Assembly (NCBI RefSeq): GCF_000500935.1 | Contig: NC_022998.1 | Location: forward strand, 434,001-498,000 | Direction of reading: 5' to 3' | Source of the DNA: Spiroplasma apis B31 | GTDB taxonomy: Bacteria > Bacillota_I > Bacilli_A > Mycoplasmatales > Mycoplasmataceae | DNA: 64,000 nucleotides | Shown here: piece after piece, positions 1 to 9,673 of the stretch | Layout: each line of letters begins with the position of its first letter | Numbering within the stretch: the first letter of the stretch is position 1 | The notes under the pieces: model-generated | Databases searched by the model: none | Told to the model about the DNA's origin: nothing | What the model saw: only the letters and a program-made list of their open reading frames with translations | Program-made: the position numbers and the translations under genes

Positions 1-1007
1 ATAAATGAAAAGTAAAAAGTTTTGAAAATAATATAATGTTTGTTGTCGTAGAAAATAAGGATATCAATGATTTTATCCAAACTATTTCACATAATGATAT
101 TGAGTTTATCAAAGAGCATCCTTTAGATCTTGAACAATATTTTATGAAATATTACCAAAATGAAATTGAAAAGGACGTTATTGAGAAATTAGATAATATA
201 GAACTAAAGTCGGGTGCCAAAAAATCATTTGTTTCATTCGAACTTATAAAAGATACTTCAAGAAAATCATTTTGGCTATGATTCTTTATGACTATAATAC
301 CAACTATAATGTCTATTGTTGTGTTTTCGGTTATGTTTAACAATCAGTCGGTTTTAGATAAGGTTGCAAGCGGGGTTAGTTGAGAAATTATTATAAATGG
401 GGCAATTACATCTTTGATTACAAGCACAACAGGAATTGCGTATTTATTGATTTTAGTATATCTTCTTGTAACTGGTAATTCCTTAGTAGCGGGTGAAGTT
501 GAAAAAGGGACAATGGTAAATTTACTTACAACTAACCAATCTAGAAAAAGTGTTCTATTAACAAAAATGTTAACTTACATATCATTTTTAGTTCTAAGTA
601 TATTTATTCTGTTCATAACTTCTATTAGTACAATTGGAATTTTAGGAAAAGGTTCAGAAATTAATTTCGGATTAATAGGGATGTATTTCATTGGTTTATT
701 TCTAATAATTTTATTGATGTCTTCAATCAGTTTTCTTTCAAGTTGTTATTTTAATAAATCAGCTTACTCTTTAGCAACAGCTGGAGGAATAGCTATTATA
801 TTTTATGTATTATATTTCGTAAGTAAAATTAATGAATCAGTAGAATTTTTAAAATACTTCTCATTGAATACTCTATTTACAATTGATTACACTGAAGTTG
901 GTCAAGTTGGAAAGTATCTTGGACAATATTTATCTATGTTTATCCTTTCAATTGGTTTATATACTACTTCTTACTTCGTTTTCACTAAAAAAGACTTACC
1001 ATTATAA
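1..1007 (+). CDS. ABC-2 type transporter permease, 5' end outside the window
   Basis: The frame is open from base 3 to TAA at 1005-1007, so the start lies upstream; a TGA at 279-281 is read as Trp. About six hydrophobic segments are visible (near bases 282-345, 400-480, 580-640, 680-740, 775-820 and 930-985), preceded by a hydrophilic, acidic extracytoplasmic stretch. The segment VAGEVEKGTMVNLL followed by SRKSVLLTK is the usual ABC-2 permease pattern (E-x-E/K-G-T, then R...K before the next helix). It should move an unknown substrate together with an ATPase encoded upstream. A strong terminator follows directly. Family call is good; substrate cannot be stated. Confidence 0.75.
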
Positions 1008-1030
1008 TATGGTTATCAAATATTTAGATA

Positions 1031-1072
1031 AAAGTTATTTGTAATTACCACAAATAACTTTTTTCTTTTTTT
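1031..1072 (+). terminator. Intrinsic terminator after the ABC permease
   Basis: The stem AAAGTTATTTGT (1031-1042) pairs perfectly with ACAAATAACTTT (1050-1061) around a 7-base loop and is followed by a T-rich run. Confidence 0.9.
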
Positions 1073-1604
1073 ACAATAAATATTTATTCATTATATTTAT
1101 CTTATATTAGTTATTTTTATCAAGTTTTAACTATTTGTAAGTTAATTTAATCGATGTAATGTAAAAAAATTCTAATATTTTAAAATATGCAACAAGTTTA
1201 GATATATTAATAGATTATATTTAAGACTTAAAATTTAAATAAAAATATTTTTTAAACAAAATATCAATTTACCATTTAACGCAATGTTTAAATGATTTAA
1301 TTAATTATTGGTTCCTGCAATTGTTAACAATTTACATTAAACTGTCTCAATCAATGTTATGGCTAGGTAATAAATAAACATGTGTAAATTGGGAAATATA
1401 AACTCTAAACTAGTAATAGGTAAATATGATTTATCGATTATACAAGATGTCTTTATACTTGGCATAATATGTTTATAAGTTACTAAATGGGTATCTTTAG
1501 AATTTATGATAAATGTATAAATATAAAATAGATATCATTTCAATTTAGTTTATCGTCAAAATCTTATCGTCATAACCACATAAAACTTACTTTATATATT
1601 ATGT
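1073..1604. other. Gene-free AT-rich stretch
   Basis: About 530 bases with no open frame of useful length on either strand under code 4. It contains a perfect 14-base palindrome, AATTGTTAACAATT, at 1319-1332, away from any promoter. No tRNA, repeat array or recognisable gene remnant was seen. Confidence 0.6.
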
Positions 1605-1630
1605 TATAATTACCTTTGAATAAGGAGAAA
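1605..1630 (+). promoter_or_regulatory. Promoter -10 and ribosome binding site for the 1634 gene
   Basis: TATAAT at 1605-1610, then AAGGAG at 1622-1627 placed 6 bases before the ATG. The -35 region is not convincing. Confidence 0.6.
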
Positions 1631-1633
1631 AGT

Positions 1634-2140
1634 ATGAGTGAAAAAATTTATCAAATAAATTCAAATCAAATCGGCGTTGTTAATTTTGATAAACCTTGAT
1701 TTCTATGTCACTTTGAAATTGAGGGCGAAAAACCTGTTCAAGTATTTTTCCCAAGTCTAGAGCTAGGTGTAAAAAAAATCGCATTATTTTTTGAAGAAAC
1801 TGTTATTAGTAAATGATTAAAACTAGGACCAATGGGTATTGAAAAAATAGAACGACTAAGAAAATACTTATTAACAACTTGATTCAATCCCGGAGTAGAA
1901 ACTATGAGAGAAGCTATGTATGAACAATATGGTTTTCCTGAGTTTAGAGATAAAACTGGTGAACAACTGATTTATGACGGCTATAATTTCATGGCGGTTG
2001 TAATAGGTCATATTGCTTTAAGGTTTAATAAGTTACACTTTTATTTTGAGGGTTTCCATTTTTCTGGAAGAGTAGTTGACAAGTTCTTAGCTATCAACTT
2101 TTGAGACAAAGTTAAACAAGATGCATTAAATAAGAAATAA
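1634..2140 (+). CDS. Hypothetical protein, 168 aa
   Basis: The frame runs from ATG 1634 to TAA 2138-2140 with several TGA Trp codons (for example after NFDKP and in LLTTWF). It is soluble, with no signal peptide or membrane helix. The start is set by AAGGAG just upstream and a TATAAT further up. The C-terminal half has aromatic-rich strands (YNFMAVVIGHIALRFNK, HFYFEGFHFSG). I do not recognise the family. It is a single-gene unit between its own promoter and the terminator at 2144-2172. Confidence 0.7.
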
Positions 2141-2143
2141 AAG

Positions 2144-2174
2144 AGTCCCACAATATTGTTTGTGGGACTTTTAT
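2144..2174. terminator. Bidirectional terminator between convergent genes
   Basis: AGTCCCACAA (2144-2153) pairs with TTGTGGGACT (2160-2169). The hairpin has A/T runs on both sides, so it can serve the upstream plus-strand gene and the converging minus-strand gene. Confidence 0.85.
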
Positions 2175-2605
2175 CTATAAAGTTTTAATATGTCATTATT
2201 TTTTATATTCAAATATTTATTGGAATTTGGTGCTAAAACATAAATAGAGTAGGTTCCTTCTACATATCTAGTCATCTTATTCACTCTGAAATTAGAATAT
2301 GTTTCTATAACTTGGTGTCTTTTGTCGCAAAAAACTAAATCGACTTCTTCTTTAAAACCAAAAGAATTAAAACCATGAGAGTTGATTATTCTAAATCCAG
2401 CTTCCATTTTTATTCTATCTTTGAAAAATAATGCTTCCATTTTTTGTTTGTAATTTTTTATAGTCCTTATGTATACATTTTTCAAGCGATTATTATGCAT
2501 AAGTTGATGTGTAGCATCTTTTCTAGAAATTTGATCATAATTTTTTTCTGGTTTCAGTAACTTTAGAAACTCTTTAGTAAATCTATAAACAGACAATTTA
2601 ATCAC
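2171..2605 (-). CDS. DUF192-like protein, 144 aa
   Basis: The minus-strand gene starts with GTG (2605-2603). The second half matches what I know of the DUF192 fold: an N-terminal ...KMEALFFKDRI strand, a central EVDLVFCDKRHQVIETYSN segment (family pattern: D-hydrophobic-x-F-h-D-x2-x-V), then YVEGTYSIYVLAPNSNKYLNIKNNDIL at the end (family pattern: leading to a final IKVGD). No signal peptide is seen, whereas many DUF192 proteins are exported. The function of the family is not established. A TATAAT on the minus strand (2619-2614) lies only 8 bases before the GTG, so the mRNA may be leaderless. Start uncertain; the next Met is residue 36. Confidence 0.6.
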   Translation of the reverse strand: MIKLSVYRFTKEFLKLLKPEKNYDQISRKDATHQLMHNNRLKNVYIRTIKNYKQKMEALFFKDRIKMEAGFRIINSHGFNSFGFKEEVDLVFCDKRHQVIETYSNFRVNKMTRYVEGTYSIYVLAPNSNKYLNIKNNDILKLYR

Positions 2606-2613
2606 CCGTTTTA

Positions 2614-2641
2614 ATTATAACTTATTTTTTTTAGTTATAAT
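2614..2641. promoter_or_regulatory. Divergent promoters
   Basis: Minus-strand TATAAT (plus-strand ATTATA 2614-2619) serves the DUF192-like gene. Plus-strand TATAAT at 2636-2641 serves the DJ-1 gene. The two -10 boxes are 16 bases apart. Confidence 0.6.
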
Positions 2642-2663
2642 TAATTAAGAAAGAGGTATAAAT

Positions 2664-3239
2664 ATGGCAAATATAGCGGTTTTTGTTGCTACTGGTTTTG
2701 AAGAAACTGAAATGATAGCAACTGTGGATGTATTAAGAAGAGCAGAACAAATTTTTAAAGGAACTTTTCCAGTTATTGATATTATTTCAGTAAATGATAA
2801 AAAAAATATTAAAGGATCACATAACATAGAAGTTATGGCTGATAAAACAATTCAAGAGATAAACTTTGATGATTATGATTGCTTTGTTTTACCTGGTGGA
2901 CAACATGGAACTGATAATTTAATGTCTTGTGATAACTTATTGAAAGGATTAAAAGAACAAGCAAAGTTAGGGAAAGTAATGGCAGCTATTTGTGCTGCAC
3001 CTCAAATTCTAGGTTTCTTAGATTTAGTGGATGGCATAGAAGTAACTCATTACCCAGGATGTGATAAGTACTTAGATAAAGCGATAAAAAAACCACATAT
3101 GAGTGCTATTGCAGACGGTAATGTAATAACAGGTAGTTCAATTGGTGGCGCTTTACAATTTGGTTTGCAAATAGTCGATCATTTTACTTCTACTGAACAA
3201 ATGCTACACATCCACAAAACATTAGTGTTTAATTACTAA
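2664..3239 (+). CDS. DJ-1/PfpI family protein
   Basis: This 191-residue protein has the full-length single-domain DJ-1/ThiJ/PfpI fold. MANIAVFVATGFEETE gives the first strand and the conserved acidic residue (Glu16 region), CFVLPGGQHG the second, and AAICAAPQILG the nucleophile elbow with Cys110. Members act as glyoxalases, deglycases, peptidases or redox chaperones, so the exact activity is open; closest in look to YajL/ThiJ. The start is fixed by AAGAAAGAGG upstream and a divergent promoter at 2636. It is monocistronic, ending at a terminator. Confidence 0.9.
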   Translation: MANIAVFVATGFEETEMIATVDVLRRAEQIFKGTFPVIDIISVNDKKNIKGSHNIEVMADKTIQEINFDDYDCFVLPGGQHGTDNLMSCDNLLKGLKEQAKLGKVMAAICAAPQILGFLDLVDGIEVTHYPGCDKYLDKAIKKPHMSAIADGNVITGSSIGGALQFGLQIVDHFTSTEQMLHIHKTLVFNY

Positions 3240-3266
3240 TATCCCTTATGGGGATATTTTTTTTCT
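3238..3266 (+). terminator. Intrinsic terminator after the DJ-1 gene
   Basis: AATATCCC (3238-3245, overlapping the stop codon), loop TTAT, then GGGGATATT and an eight-T run. Confidence 0.85.
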
Positions 3267-3364
3267 ATTTCATTTAATAAGTGAGAAACTATTTTCAAAA
3301 CATTAATCAGTGTAGAAACTTTTAAGTTATTTGATAAAATACTACAAAGTGAGTTGATTGAAAA

Positions 3365-5203
3365 ATGAAGAAAATTTTATTCTTATTCAGTGCTTTTTAT
3401 ATGAGTTGCTTTACAATGACACAAACTATTGCTTGTTCAACAAAAAATAAATATCCTAATATCGATATATCTACTCCTAGTGACTTAGATAAAAACATAG
3501 CTGATTTACTAACTAAATTTAAAAACGAAGTTGGTTCAATAATCAAAAAAAGTTTAGATTCTGCCCAATCTAAACTTTTTGAGTATGAAAGTAACGCACA
3601 AAAAAATGACATTTTAAGAAGCGATACTTTAAATGAAATTAGTCGTAATAAGATTACAGATGAACAAAAACCACTTTTAATTAAGGACTTAAAAAATAAG
3701 ATAAACTACAAAGATATGTCTAATGAGATAGAAAGTTTAAAAAATAGATCTGAGTACGATTTATTTTTAAATGGTATTAACGATATAATTAGTCCAATAT
3801 CAATTGATTATGAAAGTTTTGAAATCAAAATGCCAAAGAAATTCACAGAACTTAAGATTATAAATGTTGTATTTGATTATACAATTGAAATAAATTATTT
3901 TAATAATTGACACACAAGAGACAACTTTAAGTTTACAAATAAGTTTAATTATTCACTTACCGATAGCAAAGATTTGGTTGAATGATGAGAAAATATTGTT
4001 AATAATTTAGTAAAAGAAGTTTGAAATCAAACCGATCTTACTTTCATAACACCTGAAAAACTGGGTATCACAACAGATGATAAATTCATTTCTAAAAATA
4101 GAAACCTATTTCCAAATTATATTAATAATGAAGTTTTTGCAAAAGAAGTTACCCAATATTTTGACAAGAAATTAGACTCAAAAAATAAAATCAAAAGTAG
4201 TTTTAAAAATTTTAAAAATATTTATTCTGATGTTGAATGAACAAAGGAATTAAATGCTAATAGTGCAAGTACTTATGATTATAAAGATGGAAAAACAGGT
4301 CAAAAAACCTATGATTTTATATTTCGTGATACTTCATCAAAAATAGATAAAGTTATTGGCAACTCAAATTATAGTTTTGAGGAAGGTATATATAACTATA
4401 TAAATTCGGAGTCAGAAAAATGATTAATAAATTATAAAAAAGATCTTGATGTTCAAATTAATAAATTATCTCTCAACATCAATAAAACAAATTCTATAAA
4501 TAAGCTTGGATACATATATTTAAAAGGTTTACAAATTAGCTTTGATGATTATACACAAGAATTACCTACAATTAAGTTATTTTCATCGTATTCAATTAAC
4601 AAAAATGAAAATATATATGTTAACAACAAAAAGATAGAAAATTCCGACTTACTAAGATCGATTTATAACAATGTTTTGAGCGGAGTGAAATCCTTTAAGA
4701 ATACTTTTGGTATTAGAAAATCAAAGTTTTCTTATCCACTTAGCGCATTCACGGGATCTAATCCTTCTCTTAATAAAAATATATGAGATATAGCCGTAAA
4801 TGAAATTGGCTTTACAGATGGTAAATTATTTTGATGACTTTATGAAGAAATAAATAATGTTTTATCCCTAACACATTCTTTATTAAAAGAGCAATATAAT
4901 TATTTATTAAAAAATGGTAATCAAGATAACTATAAATGAAATTTTGGAAGAAAGACCTATTTTACTTATGGTTATAGAAATACCACTGACAAAAAAGGTT
5001 TTTTTCTTGAGGCTTTTGTAGCGAATCCATCTTTAGAAGGTGTACCCGGTGGTTTAGCTGCTGGAGAAAAAGCGGTAGAAATAGATTATAAGCTTGATTT
5101 TCTGAACCTGATATTTAATTCATATGATGGTTGACGTTGGCAACCAGCTGGTTCAAATGTTATTCAACGAAATGGTACGCGTATATTTGAAAGAGTTACC
5201 TAA
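3365..5203 (+). CDS. Large lipoprotein, paralogue 1 of 3
   Basis: 612 residues with TGA Trp codons throughout. Lys-rich N-terminus, hydrophobic segment and lipobox TIAC give a lipidated Cys24, so the protein should be anchored outside the membrane. Residues 40-130 are Lys/Asp/Asn-rich and probably helical. It aligns along its whole length with the next two genes: shared blocks are QELP..KLFSSYSI, FGIRKSK...LSAFTG, and near the C-terminus LAAGEKAVEIDYKLDFLNL and GWRWQPAG. Role unknown; Spiroplasma encode many such surface proteins. The ribosome binding site is weaker than in its paralogues (GAGTTGATTGAAAA). Confidence 0.8.
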
Positions 5204-5358
5204 AAAATTTTAAATGCTTTTTTATCATCTAAAAATATGATAGCTAGTAACAAAATAAATAACTTTTGAAAAAAGTTATTGATGCTTGATTTAATCTCAT
5301 TGATTTTGGTTTATGTTAAGCTGAATTATTTGGCTCTTTTTAAAAATAACCATTGCAT

Positions 5359-5397
5359 AAATCTAACCATTATTGTGGGTAGATTTTTTTTTTTTTT
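5359..5397 (+). terminator. Terminator with T14 tract between lipoprotein genes 1 and 2
   Basis: AAATCTAACC pairs with GGGTAGATTT with one mismatch, followed by 14 consecutive T (5384-5397). The tract lies about 50 bases before the next start codon. Confidence 0.75.
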
Positions 5398-5450
5398 GTC
5401 ATACTTGCCTTGTATCAAAAAAAAACATATTCATATAAGGAGAATTTTTT

Positions 5451-7319
5451 ATGAAAAAACTTATGTCGATGTTGGGGGTTTTATCCTTGACAGGGTTAAT
5501 AGGTACACAAATAGTATCTTGTAGTACAAAAAATAATACTAAAGTAGACCCTACCGAACCTGAAAAACCTGAAAAACCAGGAACAGGTGAAGAAGAGTCA
5601 ATAGATAAACTAATAGAAGAATTTAAAAGTGATATAAATAAAATTGTGAGTGATGAGCTGAATGCAACAAAATCAAATTTGTTTGAGCTTGAAAGTCATG
5701 CACAAAATAGTTCATTCTTAAAAAATGACGTATTAAAAACAATAAAAGGAAATAACATAACAGATCAACAAAAAGAAGCCTTAATTAAAGACTTAAAAAA
5801 TAAGATTAATTATAATATAATGGATACTAAAATACAAAAACTTAAATCTAATCCTGCATATGATATATTATTGAGAGATATTGAAAAAGTTCTTCAAAGA
5901 ATTGAAATACCTACCGACACCATTAAAATAAAATATACAGAAGATAAATCTACAATCAAGATTTCTAATATTACCTTCGATTATTCAATAGTAACTAACT
6001 TCAAAAATAAAGATAGAGTAACAGAAGAGTATAAAGTTAATAATAGTTTTAATTACTCTCAAACAAATAATGAAAAAATAACTGTTTGATGAGAGAACTT
6101 AATGGATGAACTTGCTAATGTTATTTATGATAAATCTGATATTACACATTTAACATCTAAAAATTTACAAGTAAATGATGTTAATGATAAATTTTTTACA
6201 AATAATAATAAATATATTTCAAACTATATTAATAACGGTAAATCAGCAGAAACAATTCTAAAACTTATTGATAACAACAATGAGCTAAGCCAGTTTGGTA
6301 AACTTTCTTTCAAAGATCAAAAAGACATTTTTTCTAGAGTTGAATGAAACTTACAATTATCCGCTAATAATAACTCAACTTTTTATAATTGGAAAGACAA
6401 AGATTTTAATGGGAGAGGTTTATACGATTTGATTTTTAGAAATAAGTCAGATTTAATAACAGAGCAAATGGGAGAAAAGGATATTAAAGTTGAGAATGCT
6501 TTATATTACCATTTGAATAGAAGTATAAATTATTACACTTCGGGATTTAAGAATAATGTCGAAAAACTTGCAAAAAAATTGAAAATTGATAATACAACTA
6601 GTTATTTCAATTCTGCAATAAAATTTGGTTATATATTTTTCTCTGGCCTTAAATTAACAATTGGAGAAAATTATACACAAGAGCTTCCGGAATTTAAATT
6701 ATTTACATCATATTCAATAGATGAAACAGAAAATATTTATGTAAATAATAGAGGTTTTGTAAAGTCGCCACTTAACAAATCTATTTATTACAATGCTTTA
6801 AAAGGCATAAACGCATACAAAGAGATATTTGGTATAAAACCTACTAAATATCAATACGCTTTAGCTGCATTTACTGGTAAAAGCGAAAAAATAAAAGAAA
6901 ATTTATGAGATTTGATTTATAAACTAGCACCTTCTAAAAATGAAGGAAAAATATATATGGATAAAAAATTGTCTGATATTATGAGTCTAGACTTAAATCA
7001 GTTAAACAAATATAAAGACTACTTGTTAATGTTAGGTAATCAAAGTACATTTAAATGAAAATTTGATAGAGACTATCATATTGTAATGAAAGCCGATGAC
7101 AAAATTAATAGGGGAATTTATTTCTTTAGATACATTGTTAATGATGATTTAAAGAATGAACCTAATGGCGCAGCAGCTGGAGAAACAGGGATTAATATAA
7201 GATTCAATTTAGACTTTTTAAATTTGAATTTCTATTCTACTGAAGGATGAAGATGGCAGCCTAAATATCCTAGTGCATTTGAAAGATATGATACTGCTAT
7301 TTTTGAACAAGCATTCTAA
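5451..7319 (+). CDS. Large lipoprotein, paralogue 2 of 3
   Basis: 622 residues; lipobox IVSC with Cys24, the same position as in its two neighbours. After the Cys comes a short linker with repeated EPEKPEKP, typical of an extended spacer holding a domain off the membrane. The body aligns with paralogues 1 and 3: QELPEFKLFTSYSIDETENIY, FGIKPTKYQYALAAFTG, AAGETGINIRFNLDFLNL and GWRWQPKYP. ATAAGGAGAA lies 6 bases upstream of the ATG. Surface-exposed and of unknown function; no catalytic motif was seen. Confidence 0.8.
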
Positions 7320-7449
7320 TTTTATAAATTATCTTACTAAATAAGTACATTAATAATACACTACGAGTTGATTCTAAAATAGAATTTCTTCTGAATGAAT
7401 CAACAATAATTGTCACTTTTGTGTCGCTAAATTTATAATATGATTATGA

Positions 7450-7491
7450 AAGCAAGTAACTACTTTGTTAATTGCTTTTTTTTTTTTTTTT
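7450..7491 (+). terminator. Terminator with T16 tract between lipoprotein genes 2 and 3
   Basis: AAGCAAGTAAC (7450-7460) pairs with GTTAATTGCTT (7467-7477) with one mismatch; a run of 16 T follows (7476-7491), ending 36 bases before the next start codon. Confidence 0.75.
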
Positions 7492-7527
7492 GTTATCTTC
7501 TTCATTGTATAAATAAAGGAGATAATC

Positions 7528-9378
7528 GTGAAAAAGCTTTTAACTATTCTTGGTTCCTTGTCTATGGCAAGTTACTTTGGTATTCAGATTATTGCTTGCA
7601 GCACAAACAATAAGGGCGAGGATGGGATCGATAAAGAACCACCAACTACTGAAGAAGAGGAATCTTTGAATAAAATCATAGAAAAGTTTAAGTATGAAGT
7701 TAGCACTATTATCAATAAACAAGTTGAAAATACTATTTCAAATTTTTTCGAACATGAATCAAATGCAATGAAAAATAGTTTTTTAAAATATGATTTGTTA
7801 ACAAAAATTGAAAATAATAACTTAACAGATCAACAAAAAAAAGACCTAAAAACAGATGTAAAACATCTTGTAGATTATAAAACTATAGAAAATGAGATAC
7901 AAAATCTAAAGAATGAAGCATATTATGATTCAATTCTTAAAAACGTAGAAAAAGTCTTGAAAGATATAGAATTTGACTTTCACACATTAAAAATAGATTT
8001 TCCTAAGGATAGTGAAAAACTGAAAATCATTAGCGTTCGTTGTGATTATAAATTTGTTGCTAATTATGAAACAAGAGATCATTTTATTGAAAGTTATAAT
8101 GTAAAAAATACAATGAAATACTCTCAAACAAGCGACACTAAAATAGTAGGGTGATGAAAAAACTTAGTCGAAAATTTAAAAAATGAGGTATTTGAAAAAG
8201 CAGAGTTGACGCACTTGAATGCTAATCTTTTAGGAATAAAACAAGAAAAAGATGATAAGTTTTTTAATAAAAGTAGTAAATTGCTACCAAACTACGTAAA
8301 TACAAATACTTTTTCAACTCAAGTTCTTAAATTTATCGATAAAAATAGTTTGTTAGAAGGTCAAGGTGAAATAAAATTTAAAGATAACTCAAATCTTTAT
8401 AAAGAAGTAGAGTGAGTTGAGGAACTTGTTGCTAACAAAACCACAGACTACAACTGAAAAGATAATAAAGAAGGTCAAAATTTATATGACTACATTTTTA
8501 GAGATAAAAAATCAACTGATACAAAATCAGTATCAGGTACTCAAAAAACAGTCGATGAAAGTTTATATAACTATATAAATGCAAATGCATCAACATGAGT
8601 TGATTCACACAAAGAAAATACTTTTGATTTCTTAAAAAAAATTAACTTAAAAACAGACACCGATGCCGTTAAATCAGCTAATAAGATTGGTTATATTAAA
8701 CTTACTGGACTTCAATTTCATATAGGTAAGAATTATGTACATGATTTACCCGATTTTAAATTGTTGACCTCTTATGCAATTGATGAAAAAGAGGATATTT
8801 ATCAAGAAAATAAAACAATTGAAAACTCAAAATTACTCTCTTCGATTTATTTCAATTCATATAATGGAATAAAATCATATAAAGAAACGTTTGGTATTAG
8901 AGAAACTAAGAATGATTTAGCTTTAAGTGCGTTCACAGGAAAAAATAAAAACATAAATAAGAATTTCTGAGATATAAGTAAAGATTATTGAACCAATTCT
9001 GATAATTATATTTATTTTTCCTCAAAAATTTCAAAAACATTTGGTCTTGTTTTAGATGAACTTAAACCATTTAAAAATTATTTATTATTAAGTGGAAATC
9101 AAAACATATATAATTGAGATTTTGGTAAAAACGCTATATCATTAAAATACTTTGACGGAGATAAAAAAGGATTATATTTTCATAATTATGCAGCAAACCC
9201 ATCCTTAGAAGGTGTACCTGGTGGTGGAGGGGCCGGTGAACAAAGTATCAATATACGTTATCAACTTGATTTTATAAACTTAAAATTTAATTCACAAGAA
9301 GGATGGCGTTATAATCCAACAACCCCAGGTAGCATTACTAGATATAATACTTCGGTATTTGAAAAGGTAGATAATTAG
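7528..9378 (+). CDS. Large lipoprotein, paralogue 3 of 3
   Basis: 616 residues starting at GTG, set by AAAGGAGATAATC directly upstream; TAG stop. Lipobox IIAC, Cys24. A short acidic linker (DGIDKEPPTTEEEES) follows the Cys. The body carries the shared blocks HDLPDFKLLTSYAIDEKEDIY, FGIRETKNDLALSAFTG, GAGEQSINIRYQLDFINL and GWRYNPTTP. A TATAAA at 7508-7513 could be its -10 box, but it overlaps the region near the ribosome binding site, so transcription start is uncertain. Function unknown. Confidence 0.8.
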
Positions 9379-9401
9379 TATTTTTAGGTTAAATTATATT
9401 G

Positions 9402-9415
9402 TATTGAATTCAATA
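9402..9415. repeat. 14-base palindrome after lipoprotein gene 3
   Basis: TATTGAATTCAATA is self-complementary, with AT-rich flanks that could lengthen a hairpin. No T-run follows, so a terminator role is doubtful. Confidence 0.4.
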
Positions 9416-9444
9416 TAATAATTCATATAAAAACAACTAACACA

Positions 9445-9473
9445 TTGAATTTGAAAAAAAATACCCTTATAAT
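9445..9473 (+). promoter_or_regulatory. Promoter of the purine permease-hpt operon
   Basis: TTGAAT (9445-9450), a 17-base spacer and TATAAT (9468-9473): the best complete promoter in the window. It places the transcript start just before the riboswitch aptamer. Confidence 0.75.
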
Positions 9474-9484
9474 AAAAGAGTAAT

Positions 9485-9561
9485 TAATAGTCACTTTTAT
9501 AAGCCTACATAAAGGGTAGGCGTCTCTACGTTAGACCTATCTAACTCTATTAGTGCTATTA
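9485..9561 (+). promoter_or_regulatory. Purine riboswitch aptamer (guanine-type, C74)
   Basis: A three-way junction is readable. P1: TAATAG+CACT (9485-9495, one bulged T) with AGTGCTATTA (9552-9561). P2: GCCTAC (9503-9508) with GTAGGC (9516-9521), loop ATAAAGG. P3: GTTAG (9530-9534) with CTAAC (9541-9545), loop ACCTAT. The GG of loop 2 (9514-9515) can kiss the CC of loop 3 (9536-9537). J2/3 is GTCTCTAC (consensus GTTTCTAC) and J3/1 has CTAT, where the C corresponds to the guanine-specifying C74. It sits between a promoter and a terminator ahead of a purine permease, which fits the class. Confidence 0.85.
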
Positions 9562-9579
9562 CTGTAAGCATTTATTTTT

Positions 9580-9636
9580 AAACGTCTCTATTAATTACAC
9601 TTATAAATTTGTTTATTTGTGTGAGACGTTTTTTTC
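9580..9636 (+). terminator. Riboswitch-controlled terminator
   Basis: AAACGTCTC (9580-9588) pairs with GAGACGTTT (9623-9631), the stem continues inside with ACAC/GTGT, and seven T follow. The aptamer segment GCGTCTC (9520-9526) could also pair with the 3' arm. Ligand binding is expected to favour termination, as in other guanine switches. Confidence 0.8.
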
Positions 9637-9673
9637 ATCTCGCATTTCAAATAAAATAGTCTAAGGAGGACTT

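Noticed and set aside
36-281. Short open frames split at TGA throughout the window looked like pseudogenes or frameshifts
   Set aside because: Every break inspected is an in-frame TGA at a Trp position; reading with code 4 restores full-length proteins, so no gene here needs a frameshift.
1319-1332. Palindrome AATTGTTAACAATT as operator or attachment site
   Set aside because: Single copy in the window, far from any promoter or gene start, and composed of bases likely to form palindromes by chance in AT-rich DNA.
5279-5524. ORF starting at 5279 across the intergenic terminator
   Set aside because: It runs through the terminator and T14 tract and overlaps the start of lipoprotein 2 in another frame; no ribosome binding site.
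3365-9378. Tandem array as a CRISPR-like or satellite repeat region
   Set aside because: Similarity is at protein level over whole genes; there are no short regularly spaced DNA repeats.
9402-9415. Palindrome TATTGAATTCAATA as terminator of the lipoprotein cluster
   Set aside because: No T-run follows and the next feature is a promoter; kept only as a low-confidence repeat.
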